Virus record (IMG/VR): IMGVR_UViG_3300020419_001178 | Span: 81,742 to 145,741 of that record | DNA: 64,000 nt | Direction: 5' to 3' (one strand) | Origin: a virus | In this document: positions 34,291 through 45,077 of the stretch, piece by piece | Layout of the letters: each line of letters starts with the position of its first letter | Numbering within the stretch: position 1 is the stretch's first letter | Translations under genes and position numbers: made by a program | The notes under the pieces: generated by a model | Databases searched by the model: none | Seen by the model: the letters and a program-made list of their open reading frames with translations, nothing else | What the model was told of the DNA's origin: nothing

Positions 34291-37200
34291 ATGGCAGATT
34301 TTAAGTTAAGTAGAATTAGATTTAATTGGAAGGGTAACTGGTCCGGCGGTGCTGATTATATCGTAGATGATATGATCCATTACAATGGATATACCTATGT
34401 AGCACTAAGAACACATACTTCAGCAGATTTTTATAATGATCTAGCAGGAACAGATAAAACACCCGCTCAACCAAAATGGAAAAAACAATCAGAAGGCGTC
34501 AGCTGGAAAAAAGATTGGAGTACAAGTACACTTTACTCTGTAGGAAATATTGTAAAATACGGTGCGTCAGTTTATCAATGTACTGAATCACATACTTCAT
34601 CTGGTACACTAGCATCAGGTACAGACGGACTTGTTGCTGATATAACAAAATGGACATTAGTTGCTGTTTCGTCAGCTGATTGGAAATACAACTGGACAGT
34701 AAGCACACTATATAGAATTAATGACCTTGTTAGATACAACGGTAAAGTTTACAAATGTACAGCCCAGCACGTATCTGCTGTAACTATATTACTAGGACTA
34801 GAAGCAGACCAAGCTAAATGGACAGTATTATCAGACTCGGATACTTGGAGAGCAACTTGGGCAATTGGAACAAGATATAAAGTTAATGATATTGTTAAGT
34901 ATGGTGGTATTGTATATAAATGTATCACAGGACATACTTCAGCAGACAATACTGCTTTAGGCCTAGAAGAAGATCAAGCTAAATGGGAAATACAAATTTC
35001 CGGAATTGAATACAAAAGTTTATGGACCGGCGAAGTACGTTATAAAGTAAATGACATAGTCAAGCGTGGCGGAAACTTAATGAAATGTATTGTTGGTCAT
35101 ACAGCAACTGCAGGTGATAACGGATTTCAAACAGATTATGCTACAAGTAAGTGGAGCATATATCTTCCAGGAACTGAATACGATAGTGTTTGGGATAATG
35201 GTGTTTATTATCAGTCAGGTGACCTAGTTCTTTATGGCGGATATATTTACAAAGCAGTAACTTTTAACACAAATAAACCACCAAGCCAATACACTGGTGA
35301 CTGGAACTTAACTTTTGAAGGATACAAATTTAGAGGTGACTGGAACCTAGCAGGATCAGAAGATAGTGCTGATATTAATTACTTAACTGGTGATATTGTT
35401 AGACTTACAGGTACTTTATATATTGCTATTCAAGACAGCACAAACTTACAACCAGACCAGTGGCCAACATATTGGGAAAAACTTGTAGATGGTAGAAACT
35501 TTAGAAACTTCTGGGAAGATAACACAGAATATTATCAAGGCGATATTGTAACTTGGGCTGGTACAGCGTATGTTTCACTCAAATATCATCGTTCAACTGA
35601 ATCAGCATCTAGACCAGATCTTGATGTAGAACAACCAGATAACGATTACTGGAAGTTAATGATTCTAGGTAATAGAACAAACAAACTTGCGAGAAAAGGT
35701 GATCTTAAGACATTTGAAGATCAAGATTCTACAGCAATTGACACACAAAGATTAGCTATTGGGCAAGACGGTGCCGCTTTAATTTCAACAGGTACAATGC
35801 CTGCTTGGGACTTAATTGATTTAGCAAACAATGTTTATTATGTATCTACTGATGGAATAGATGATCCAGATAGAGGTGGAACATTAAACGCACCATTTAG
35901 AACAGTGAGATACGCTACACAATATCTATTTTTAGACGAAGTGAATAGAGTAGGCACTGGAGCAACTATATCAGTTGCGGCAGGAGATTACAAAGAAGTA
36001 CTGCCAATTAGCTTACCAGCAAAGGTAGCGTTAGTTGGAGCAGAACTAAGATCAACAAGTATTAGTCCAGCCCTTAACGGAATAGATGTTGTTTTAGGAC
36101 CAAGAAATGCTAAAGGCGAACAGACAGCTTTAACAATTCCTACATTGAACGAAAGAAACGATATGTTCTATGTAAGAAATAGTTGTGGTATAAGAAGACT
36201 TACTTTAAGAGGATTGACTGGCGTATTAAGTGTAGCAAATACTTACGGAACAAAACGCCCATCAGGTGGAGCATTTGTTTCTTTAGATCCAGGTACAGGT
36301 TCTTCAGATACTGATGTTTGGATTGCTAGTAAGTCAAAAGCATACTATACACCTTCTACTGCTACATACAATCCAGCAGACGGTGTGTTTACAATGACAT
36401 TACCTACACAACAATATACTGTTACAGATGCTACATATGATCCAAAGTCAGGAGTAATGGTAGCTACAATAGGAAATCACACACTAGACGTAGGAGAAAC
36501 AATTAGAATAGCTACAGAAAGTGTTTCATTTACATGTTCTAAAGACAATTATACTTCAGTTCATGCTTATCCAAGAATAAGTGATCCAGCGGCTGGAGCA
36601 GACATAAGAATATTTGATAAATCTGCTACAACTATTTCAGTAAATGTTGGTAAGAGTAAAGATACAGATCAATATACACATAAATTTTCAAGTGCTACTA
36701 ACAACGGTATAACTTGGAATCATAATTTAAAAGTTGGTAATTCAATAGCGATTGCCGGCAATGCTTTTACTTTTACTTGTACAATGGACGGAAACACAGC
36801 ACAGAAAACATATCCAAGAGTAACAGACCCTGCTTACAATCAAAAATTAGCAATTACAGCGGTAACAACTACATCGTTCACAGTGAATGTAGGAAAGTCT
36901 AGTGCTAGTGATCAATATGCTCATACTTTTGTATCAGTTAATCCAGAATCAGTTAGCTTTGAAAGAATATCTGCGGGACGTTCACCTTACATTCAAGGTG
37001 TAACAACTATTGGAGATAATTGTGTTGGAATGAAAATTGACGGAGCATTACATAACGGCGGAAACAGATCAATCGTTGCTAACGACTTTACACAGGTATT
37101 AAGTGATGGAATTGGATACTGGGCAACAAATCTAGGACGTTCAGAGCTAGTGTCTGTGTTTACATATTACGCACACATAGGTTACCTTGCTGAAAACGGC

Positions 37201-39837
37201 GGAATAATGAGAGCTACAAACGGAAACAACTCTTACGGAGACTTTGGTTCAGTAGCAGAAGGATTTGATGCTAACGAAACACCACAAACTGCGACAGTAA
37301 ACAACAGGGCAACGGAAGCACAAGTTGATAATATCTTTACAGATGGTTCACAAGTACTTGCCTTAGAATATACTAACGCAGGAGAAACATATAGCAACGC
37401 AACAGCGGCATTTACACAAGTTGCTGGAACAGGATTATCTGTATATTGGGAAGAATTTAGACAAGGAGCTGTTAACAAGATTGAATTAGAACTACCTGAT
37501 GATAGTACAAACATTGGTGGTAGAGGATTTCAATTTGCTACAAACAATGCCCAAGCAGGAGATTTAACAAGTATTACATTATCTGCTTCAGAGTCAAGAA
37601 CAGCATCGCAAATAAACGGTTCAAGAATAGTTATTACAGAAGGTCCAGGAGGCGGACAATATGGTTATATTGTAAATTATAATGCGTCAACAAAAGTAGC
37701 ACAGGTTTATAAAGACAGTACAGGTACACCAGGATTTGATAATTTACTTGCTGGTAAAGTTAATGCTACAGCATTAGGAGCAACAACAGTATATGCTATA
37801 GAACCAAGAGTGACTGTGTCAGCACCAACATTTACTGTTTCAAACAACAGTATTCAAGCAGGTGCTCCAGACGTAGGTTACAGTGATACTTTAGGACTTT
37901 GGTATTACGGAATAACTGGTACTGATGATTTTTATACATCAGCAGATGGAAGTGTTTGGACACAAAGACCAACATCGGGTAGTAATATTACAGCAAAAAA
38001 TTACACAGCATTTTCTAAGTCAGGTCCAATATTAGCGGCCGTGGCAAATGCTACCAATCAATTAGTATTTTCAAATGATGGAGCAACATTTGATACTTCA
38101 ACATTACCAGCAACAAACAATTGGTCAAGAGTACAAATAGGCGGACTTAATGATGATGTAATTATGGCGACTGGAAATAACAATTCAGATATTTACGTTG
38201 GATCATTAGTTACAGCAAGTGATAGTACTGTCGTAACAGGAACTTGGTCAACCAAAGCACTTGGAACAGGAAATAAAAATTGGGTAGGATTGGCTTACGG
38301 AGCAGGCAAATGGATTGCTATTGCTACTGACGGAACAACAGTTACATCAGCTGATAACGGAGTATCATGGAGTTCAGGAACAGCAGTAACACCAGGTGGA
38401 TCAGAAGAATATACTGATTTAGTTTTTGGTAATAATGCTTGGGTAGCATCTATGAAAAATTCAGATAGAGTTATATACAGCGCCGACGGATCAAACTGGT
38501 ACGATGCGGCATTACTAGGAGACTCTACAGCTAACGCATGGAAAGTTGGTTACACTCAAGGAGCTTTTGTTTGTGTAAATGAAAATGGAAATGCTTTAGA
38601 ATCAGGTGACGCACATAACTGGAATGTCATTACAACAGTAAACAATTTGACAGCTATAGTAGGTGGCGTTGCTTCTAATACTCCGACTTGGATAGGTGTA
38701 AGACAAAGCACAGGCACAGGAAATATTATTACGGGTGGTAAGAAAGCATTCGCAAGAGCTGTAGTTGCTACAAATAAAATTAGTCAGTTCTTACTATATG
38801 AAGTAGGTAGTGGATATGATACTTCAAGTCCTCCTACAGTAACAGTTTATGATCCAGAAGAAACAGGAGAACCTTATTATACAGTTACAGTAAGAAATGG
38901 CGTTATAGGACAACCTACTTTTTACAATAGAGGAACTGGATATGCGACAGCAGTTATAGCAATCACTGGTAACGGTTATGCTGAAGCAAAACAAACAGGA
39001 AATTCAATGGTAATTACTGGAATAGATCTTGTTCCAGGACCAGGAGCAAACGTTGTGTTTACAGGAGATGCGACAGTTTACAGATTAGTTAAAGTAACTA
39101 AGACAGAAGGATCTGCTCCTAATAGACAAATTACATTCCAAATATCTCCAATACTTACAAGAGCAACAGCACCATTACATGGTGTAACAGCTACTATAAG
39201 AGAAAGATATTCACAATGTAGATTAACAGGACACGACTTCCTAGATATTGGTACAGGTAACTTTGCTAATACAAATTATCCAGCACTTTATATCGCTGGA
39301 CAAACCAGTGTAAACGAAACTGAACAAGCAAATGAAGTACGTGAAGCCAATGGTGGTAGGGTGTTCTACACAAGTACAGACCAAGATGGTAACTATAGGG
39401 TAGGTGAACTATTTAAAGTTTCACAGGCACAAGGTGGTGTGACTCTAAGTGCTGACTTCTTTAACTTGGAAGGTTTAGACGAAATTAGATTAGGTGGTAT
39501 TAGTGTAGGTGGTACACAAGCTGTTATTAGAGAATTTTCTACAGAAACTACTTTTGTAGCAAATAGTAACAATATTATACCAACAGAAAAAGCACTGAAA
39601 TCATATATTGAGAATAGATTTACAGGAGGTGGATCTAATCTGTTTACAAACGCACTTACAGCGGGACAGATTAAGCTAGAATCAAGGACTATATCCAACA
39701 CAGCTGGATCAAATAATCCAAATGCGATGGCAACAATTTCACCTAACTTTGAAATTAGGGGGTCGTTAGGCGGAGGACTAGCGGCACTTAATATGTTCTT
39801 TTCATCAAGAACTGAAAGAGATGACTTTAACGGATAA
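34291..39837 (+). CDS. giant fibre with eight CBM5/12-like repeats, beta-helix and beta-propeller insert
   Basis: An 1848-residue protein. Residues 1-~460 hold eight repeats of the type 'W-x5-Y-x3-D-x-V-x-Y-x-G-x-x-Y-x-C-x-x-x-H-T' (for example WAIGTRYKVNDIVKYGG), resembling CBM5/12 chitin-type carbohydrate-binding modules. A beta-helix follows from ~515 (VYYVSTDGIDDPDRGGTLNA). Next come two tandem ~80-residue beta units ending VNVGKS near 790 and 870. A BNR-like beta-propeller at ~1185-1485 (WYYGITGTDDFYTSADGSVW, NWVGLAYGAGKWIAIATDGT) comes before a conserved end domain (LTGHDFLDIGTGNFANTNYP). The modular build suggests a sugar-binding long tail fibre. The neighbouring 1615-aa copy lacks the propeller. 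Confidence 0.85.
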   Translation: MADFKLSRIRFNWKGNWSGGADYIVDDMIHYNGYTYVALRTHTSADFYNDLAGTDKTPAQPKWKKQSEGVSWKKDWSTSTLYSVGNIVKYGASVYQCTESHTSSGTLASGTDGLVADITKWTLVAVSSADWKYNWTVSTLYRINDLVRYNGKVYKCTAQHVSAVTILLGLEADQAKWTVLSDSDTWRATWAIGTRYKVNDIVKYGGIVYKCITGHTSADNTALGLEEDQAKWEIQISGIEYKSLWTGEVRYKVNDIVKRGGNLMKCIVGHTATAGDNGFQTDYATSKWSIYLPGTEYDSVWDNGVYYQSGDLVLYGGYIYKAVTFNTNKPPSQYTGDWNLTFEGYKFRGDWNLAGSEDSADINYLTGDIVRLTGTLYIAIQDSTNLQPDQWPTYWEKLVDGRNFRNFWEDNTEYYQGDIVTWAGTAYVSLKYHRSTESASRPDLDVEQPDNDYWKLMILGNRTNKLARKGDLKTFEDQDSTAIDTQRLAIGQDGAALISTGTMPAWDLIDLANNVYYVSTDGIDDPDRGGTLNAPFRTVRYATQYLFLDEVNRVGTGATISVAAGDYKEVLPISLPAKVALVGAELRSTSISPALNGIDVVLGPRNAKGEQTALTIPTLNERNDMFYVRNSCGIRRLTLRGLTGVLSVANTYGTKRPSGGAFVSLDPGTGSSDTDVWIASKSKAYYTPSTATYNPADGVFTMTLPTQQYTVTDATYDPKSGVMVATIGNHTLDVGETIRIATESVSFTCSKDNYTSVHAYPRISDPAAGADIRIFDKSATTISVNVGKSKDTDQYTHKFSSATNNGITWNHNLKVGNSIAIAGNAFTFTCTMDGNTAQKTYPRVTDPAYNQKLAITAVTTTSFTVNVGKSSASDQYAHTFVSVNPESVSFERISAGRSPYIQGVTTIGDNCVGMKIDGALHNGGNRSIVANDFTQVLSDGIGYWATNLGRSELVSVFTYYAHIGYLAENGGIMRATNGNNSYGDFGSVAEGFDANETPQTATVNNRATEAQVDNIFTDGSQVLALEYTNAGETYSNATAAFTQVAGTGLSVYWEEFRQGAVNKIELELPDDSTNIGGRGFQFATNNAQAGDLTSITLSASESRTASQINGSRIVITEGPGGGQYGYIVNYNASTKVAQVYKDSTGTPGFDNLLAGKVNATALGATTVYAIEPRVTVSAPTFTVSNNSIQAGAPDVGYSDTLGLWYYGITGTDDFYTSADGSVWTQRPTSGSNITAKNYTAFSKSGPILAAVANATNQLVFSNDGATFDTSTLPATNNWSRVQIGGLNDDVIMATGNNNSDIYVGSLVTASDSTVVTGTWSTKALGTGNKNWVGLAYGAGKWIAIATDGTTVTSADNGVSWSSGTAVTPGGSEEYTDLVFGNNAWVASMKNSDRVIYSADGSNWYDAALLGDSTANAWKVGYTQGAFVCVNENGNALESGDAHNWNVITTVNNLTAIVGGVASNTPTWIGVRQSTGTGNIITGGKKAFARAVVATNKISQFLLYEVGSGYDTSSPPTVTVYDPEETGEPYYTVTVRNGVIGQPTFYNRGTGYATAVIAITGNGYAEAKQTGNSMVITGIDLVPGPGANVVFTGDATVYRLVKVTKTEGSAPNRQITFQISPILTRATAPLHGVTATIRERYSQCRLTGHDFLDIGTGNFANTNYPALYIAGQTSVNETEQANEVREANGGRVFYTSTDQDGNYRVGELFKVSQAQGGVTLSADFFNLEGLDEIRLGGISVGGTQAVIREFSTETTFVANSNNIIPTEKALKSYIENRFTGGGSNLFTNALTAGQIKLESRTISNTAGSNNPNAMATISPNFEIRGSLGGGLAALNMFFSSRTERDDFNG

Positions 39838-39838
39838 T

Positions 39839-39846
39839 GATAAATA
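39839..39846 (+). promoter_or_regulatory. late promoter
   Basis: GATAAATA directly after the preceding stop, 28 bases before the ATG of the 1615-residue fibre; GGAG precedes the start. Confidence 0.75.
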
Positions 39847-39873
39847 TGTATAATACCAAGAACGGAGCAAAAA

Positions 39874-42800
39874 ATGGCAGAATTTAAACTAGGTAGAATT
39901 AGATTTATCTGGAAAGACAACTGGGTAGCTTCTACTGCATATCTAAAAGATGACGTAATTAGATATGGTGGAAGAACTTATGTTTGTGTTACTGGACATA
40001 CAGCAGGTTCTAATTTCTACACTGATATATCAAACTGGAACAATTTCAGTGACGGTACTCAATGGAAAAGTGATTGGAGTGCGGCAACATTTTACAAAAT
40101 TAATGACATCGTAAGATACGGTGGTATCATTTACATTTGTAACAGTGGACACACAGCACAATCAACACTAGAAGCTGATCAATCAAAATGGGATCAGTTT
40201 GCTACATCAATTGACTGGAAAGATAATTGGGTAGCTGGAACAGTTTATAAAGCAAACGACTTGGTAAAATATGGTGGAAACATTTACATTTGTAACACTG
40301 GTCATACTGCCGCGGCCACTAATGCACTTGGACTTGAAGCTGATATTTTAAAATGGGACCTATTCTCCGAAGGTCAAGATTGGAAACAGAACTGGGCTAT
40401 AAACACAAGATATAAAATTAACGATATTGTAAAATATGGTGGAACTTTATATGTTTGTAATACAGGACATACTTCAAATGCATCTGCGGCAAGCGGACTT
40501 GAAGCCGATCAAGCAAAATGGGATTATTTAAATAAAGGAATTGAATATTTAGGTGAGTGGGCAAATAGTTATAGATACAAAATTAATGATGTTGTATTAT
40601 ATGGTGCTACTCTTTGGATTTGTACAACACAACATACTTCAGTTGTTACAAATGCAGATTCACAACTAGGTACACTTCAAGCAGATATTACAAACTGGGA
40701 AAAATTTGTTCCTGGATTGGAATTTGAAAATACATGGCAAGGTGATGAAAGATATCAACCAGGTGACTTTGTAACTTATGGTGGTAATCAATACGTAGCA
40801 AATCAAAATGTATACGGTGATGTTCCTCCAGCAAGTGCTAAATGGGATCTTGTAACATCAGGATTTAATTTAAGAGGCGACTGGGGAGATGACTCAACAA
40901 ACCAAGAATACAAAGTTGGTGATGTTGTAAGACTAGGTGGTTATACTTATCTTGCTACAGCTAACAGTACAGGACAACGTCCACCCAACGCAACTTATTG
41001 GTCAAGATTAAACCAAGGTATTGAGTGGAAAAATACTTGGACTACAGCTACATTATATGATTTAGGTGATGCTGTCCGTTACGGATTAATCAGTTATGTT
41101 TGTGTACAAGCACATACTTCTGATACAGCAAAAAGACCAGACAACGACTCAGCAGGTGCTTTTTGGAATAACCTAGCGTCAGGTGCTGAGGAAAGCACAA
41201 TTACAACACAAGGTGACTTATTATACTTTGGTGGATCAGGTCCAACTAGATTACCAATTGGAGCAGACGGTCAAGTATTAAGTGTATCAAGCGGTGGCAT
41301 TCCAGAGTGGAAAGACTTTGGTGCTGTACCAGATGTATTTTATGTTTCAACAGGAGTTGGTACAGATAATCCTACTCCAACAAACGGAACTACATTAGAT
41401 AGACCTTGGAAAACAATTAGATACGCATGTGATCAAATTGAAAAAGGTGCTAAGAATCCTAATGCTGTAGGATTGCTAGAAAAGAATAGAATGTTTATAG
41501 CATACGAAACTGCTAAATGGGCTAAGAGACAAATTATTACTCAAACAAGTCCGTTCTTTATTGGATTTGCTTTTGATGAAGCCAAGTTCCAAAGACTAGC
41601 AGGATTTGCTTTAGATGCGATAACAGTTGATTTAAGAAGAGGCGGAAACGTAGAAACACGTAGAGCCGGACAGGCAATGAAAGACAACATAAGTGGCGAT
41701 TTCTTTGATACAGGATCAGAAACACAAAACGTTGCGGCATTGAATCATGTTATTTCTTTATGTAGTGATGTTATTACAAGTGCTACACCATCCGCTGATT
41801 ATCAAGCATTAGATGGAATAGCAGAAGCTGATAGATATTTACAAACAAAAGATGCTACATTGACTGCAGAGTCAACTGCTTTATCTACATTAACAACAAA
41901 TATGGCAGTAATTACTAGTTCTATTACACTTGGAGCAGGTTATGCTCTTCCAACGGAAGTAAAACTACACAAAGTATTACTTGTAAAAACAGGTACTTAC
42001 AAAGAAGTTCTTCCAATTAGGGTTCCAGAAAGAGTTGCTATAGTTGGAGACGAATTACGTTCAACTAGAGTAGAACCAGCAGGACAATTAACTAATTCGG
42101 GTGATACTACGTATTCATTAGCTGGTATTCTTCATATGAAGAGTATACTAGATGATATCATTGAAGGTACTGCTATTACACGTCAAACAGGAAATACACT
42201 TACACAAGATGTATCAAAACCAAATAGTACTTCAGCTGTATCAGCTATTGTAACAGAATTATCACAAGAATTATATGATAAAATTGATTATGAAGTAAAC
42301 GGTGCGTCAGGTGATTCTACTGCTCCTACTATTAGAGGATCAAATACAAGAGTAGATGACCAAGATAAATTTGCTGGTGTAAGAGCTATAATGATGAATA
42401 AAGATTTTATAGCAAGAGATGTTACAAAATATATTGCTGTAAACTATCCTTCATATACTTTTGATACTGCTCAATGTGAGTCAGATGTTAAAAACTACTT
42501 GGATGGATTTATATTTGATTTAACATTTAGTTACAGCGAAGCTTCAAACTACGCTACAATCTATAACGGATTATATTATGGAAACAGCGTAAATGGATCT
42601 TTATTGGAAAACATGTATCTATTAAGAGATGCTACAGGTATTAGAAACCAAACACTAGGTGGATTAAGCGGAACATTAGGATCAGCAAACGCATATGGAA
42701 CTAAACGTCCAACAGCAGGAGCATATTGTTCATTAGATCCAGGATGGGGACCAGACGATACAAGAGTTTGGATTCAAACAAGATCTCCATATGTACAAGG

Positions 42801-44721
42801 TGTAACAAACTTTGGTACAGCATGTATTGGATTAAAGATTGATGGTGATTTACATAATGGTGGTAACGATTCAATTGTTGCTAACGACTTTACACAGGTG
42901 TTAAGTGATGGTATCGGAGCTTGGGTTACAAACTTAGGTAGAGCAGAACTTGTTTCTGTGTTCTCATACTATGGACACATTGGTTATCTATCAGAAAACG
43001 GCGGTAAGATACGTGGTACTAACGGAAACTGTTCATACGGTGACTTTGGTGCTGTATCAGAAGGCGTTGACGGAAGTGAAACTCCAATTACAGGTGGTGT
43101 GAATAATAGAAGACTTGAAGCACAAGTTGGTAGAGCTTTAACTGATGGAAGTGCTATTATACATTTTGAATACACTAACGCAGGTAACAACTATACCAAT
43201 GCTACTTACACAATCAGTGGTGCTGGATATGGTGCTGTTATAGCAAATGCTAACGCTGTAAACAATGGTATATTTGAAGTCAGACTTAGAAATCCAGACG
43301 ATGGATCTACTTATAATACAACAGATGTTGATAACGACGGTTCATTAAATGATCCGGATGTTATTGGTGGTAGAGGTTATGTATCAAGTGAGAATACAGC
43401 ACAGGGCGGTAACGCAACAACTATTATCCTTTCAAACACTGAAACAGCTAACACATCTAAATATGTTGGCATGAGAGTTGTAATTACAGCGGGAACTGGT
43501 GCTGGACAATACGCACAAATTACTGCATACAATCCAGGAACGAAAGTTGCCAACGTTGCTAAAGAATCAGATGGAACAGCTGGATGGGATACATGGCACT
43601 ATTCAAATGGTATTCAATCTACTTTAGATGCTACAACAACTTATTCAATAGAGCCAAGATGTATAATTTCCGGCGGTGGAGGAACTGGAGCTCAGGTTAG
43701 AGCACAAGTTTCCAACGGTAGAATTACACAGTTTTATATTGTAAATCCAGGAAGCGGATATACAAGTGGTCCATCAATGTTAATTGTTGATAACAATGAA
43801 ACTATTGAAGCACCATTTGAAATTAGAATTGGTAACGGAGTATTAACACAACCTACATGGACTAGTAGAGGTATTGACTTTGAAACAGCAGGTGCTACCT
43901 TAGTAGGTGACGGTTATGGAGATATATTCCAATCCAAGAACTTCTTAAATGTATACGGAATGACTGATCAACCAGAAGAAGGTTCAAATCTTGTGTTAGA
44001 CGGAGATAGCAGATTCTTCAAGGTAGTGTTTGTAAGAGAACTTACTGGAAGTGCTGGAAACTACTCCGCAAACTTACAAGTTTCACCAAACTTAGGTGTA
44101 GAAAAAGCACCTATACATGGCACAAACATCAGTATAAGAAAACGTTTTAGTCAGGTTAGATTAACAGGACACGACTTCCTAGACATTGGTACAGGTAACT
44201 TTGCTAGTACCAACTATCCAGGAACACCTGCTACGCCTAATGACGCAAACGACGAAGTTAAAGAGTTTGGCGGAGGAAGAGTATTTTACACTTCAACTGA
44301 CCAAGATGGTAACTTTAGAGTAGGAAGATTGTTCAACGTTGAACAGTCAACTGGTTCTGCGAGTTTGAACACAAGTGCGTTTAGTTTAGCAGGACTACAA
44401 GAACTTTCATTAGGAGCTGTGGGTCTTGGTGAAAGTGGAGCAACTATTAACGAATTTAGTACAGACGGTACGTTTAGTGCTAATTCTAACAGCGTTGTTC
44501 CGACTCAGGCGGCTATTATAACTTACATCAATTCACAAATTGGTGGAGGTTCAAGTAGTCTAAACGTTAACGCAGTTACAGCTGGTAAAATAAATATCAC
44601 TGGAAACACGATTGGTACAACTGACAATTCGCAGATTACTGTCACTACTGGAATGAATTTCAACGGTGGTGTATTAGGATCTCCGGTTGCCATGTCGTAC
44701 TTTTTAACAAGTAAAACATAA
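39874..44721 (+). CDS. giant fibre with eight CBM5/12-like repeats, paralogue with helical insert
   Basis: A 1615-residue paralogue of the previous gene. Eight CBM5/12-like repeats at 1-~445 have very regular motifs (YKINDIVRYGGIIYICNSGH). The beta-helix begins near 485 (VFYVSTGVGTDNPTPTNGTT) but is split by a helical segment of about 350 residues including YLDGFIFDLTFSYSEASNYA. It resumes at RSPYVQGVTNFGTACIGLKI and ends with the shared LTGHDFLDIGTGNFASTNYP domain. It has no propeller. It is probably a second long fibre or the other arm of a heteromeric fibre with the 1848-aa protein. The 3' part is almost identical in DNA to its sister in places. Confidence 0.85.
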   Translation: MAEFKLGRIRFIWKDNWVASTAYLKDDVIRYGGRTYVCVTGHTAGSNFYTDISNWNNFSDGTQWKSDWSAATFYKINDIVRYGGIIYICNSGHTAQSTLEADQSKWDQFATSIDWKDNWVAGTVYKANDLVKYGGNIYICNTGHTAAATNALGLEADILKWDLFSEGQDWKQNWAINTRYKINDIVKYGGTLYVCNTGHTSNASAASGLEADQAKWDYLNKGIEYLGEWANSYRYKINDVVLYGATLWICTTQHTSVVTNADSQLGTLQADITNWEKFVPGLEFENTWQGDERYQPGDFVTYGGNQYVANQNVYGDVPPASAKWDLVTSGFNLRGDWGDDSTNQEYKVGDVVRLGGYTYLATANSTGQRPPNATYWSRLNQGIEWKNTWTTATLYDLGDAVRYGLISYVCVQAHTSDTAKRPDNDSAGAFWNNLASGAEESTITTQGDLLYFGGSGPTRLPIGADGQVLSVSSGGIPEWKDFGAVPDVFYVSTGVGTDNPTPTNGTTLDRPWKTIRYACDQIEKGAKNPNAVGLLEKNRMFIAYETAKWAKRQIITQTSPFFIGFAFDEAKFQRLAGFALDAITVDLRRGGNVETRRAGQAMKDNISGDFFDTGSETQNVAALNHVISLCSDVITSATPSADYQALDGIAEADRYLQTKDATLTAESTALSTLTTNMAVITSSITLGAGYALPTEVKLHKVLLVKTGTYKEVLPIRVPERVAIVGDELRSTRVEPAGQLTNSGDTTYSLAGILHMKSILDDIIEGTAITRQTGNTLTQDVSKPNSTSAVSAIVTELSQELYDKIDYEVNGASGDSTAPTIRGSNTRVDDQDKFAGVRAIMMNKDFIARDVTKYIAVNYPSYTFDTAQCESDVKNYLDGFIFDLTFSYSEASNYATIYNGLYYGNSVNGSLLENMYLLRDATGIRNQTLGGLSGTLGSANAYGTKRPTAGAYCSLDPGWGPDDTRVWIQTRSPYVQGVTNFGTACIGLKIDGDLHNGGNDSIVANDFTQVLSDGIGAWVTNLGRAELVSVFSYYGHIGYLSENGGKIRGTNGNCSYGDFGAVSEGVDGSETPITGGVNNRRLEAQVGRALTDGSAIIHFEYTNAGNNYTNATYTISGAGYGAVIANANAVNNGIFEVRLRNPDDGSTYNTTDVDNDGSLNDPDVIGGRGYVSSENTAQGGNATTIILSNTETANTSKYVGMRVVITAGTGAGQYAQITAYNPGTKVANVAKESDGTAGWDTWHYSNGIQSTLDATTTYSIEPRCIISGGGGTGAQVRAQVSNGRITQFYIVNPGSGYTSGPSMLIVDNNETIEAPFEIRIGNGVLTQPTWTSRGIDFETAGATLVGDGYGDIFQSKNFLNVYGMTDQPEEGSNLVLDGDSRFFKVVFVRELTGSAGNYSANLQVSPNLGVEKAPIHGTNISIRKRFSQVRLTGHDFLDIGTGNFASTNYPGTPATPNDANDEVKEFGGGRVFYTSTDQDGNFRVGRLFNVEQSTGSASLNTSAFSLAGLQELSLGAVGLGESGATINEFSTDGTFSANSNSVVPTQAAIITYINSQIGGGSSSLNVNAVTAGKINITGNTIGTTDNSQITVTTGMNFNGGVLGSPVAMSYFLTSKT

Positions 44722-44723
44722 TG

Positions 44724-44731
44724 GCTAAATA
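44724..44731 (+). promoter_or_regulatory. candidate late promoter, weak box
   Basis: GCTAAATA, 20 bases before the ATG at 44751, followed by AGAGGAG. It is a weaker match than the other boxes, but the spacing is the standard one here. Confidence 0.5.
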
Positions 44732-44750
44732 TAGAAAAGAGGAGTAATAA

Positions 44751-45077
44751 ATGGCAACAGGAGTATTAGGATCAAACGATTTATCAGCCGCAACTGATAC
44801 AAGCGTTTACACGGTTCCGGCAGATACTTACAGCGTGGTAACTGTATCGTTTTGTAATAGAGGTGCTTCAACAGCTAGTATTAGATTAGCTGTAGCAGGC
44901 TCTGGTACACCAACGGCGGCAGAATATCTAGAATACGATGTATCTCTAGGACCAAACGGTGTATTAGAAAGAACTGGTATTGTGGCACAGGCTACTAAAA
45001 TAATTGTTGCTCGATCATCAGCTACCAGCGTAAGTTGTGTAGTAATGGGTATCGAGACAGCTATACCGGCTACATAA
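44751..45077 (+). CDS. small beta-sandwich fibre-partner protein, copy 3
   Basis: A 108-residue protein: SNDLSAATDTSVYTVPADTY, then SVVTVSFCNRGASTASIRLA and a final ATKIIVARSSATSVSCVVMG strand pair. It has the same overall plan as those at 25579 and 33579 and again follows a giant fibre. It has an AGAGGAG ribosome site. A structural partner or tip protein is the best guess. Confidence 0.7.
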   Translation: MATGVLGSNDLSAATDTSVYTVPADTYSVVTVSFCNRGASTASIRLAVAGSGTPTAAEYLEYDVSLGPNGVLERTGIVAQATKIIVARSSATSVSCVVMGIETAIPAT

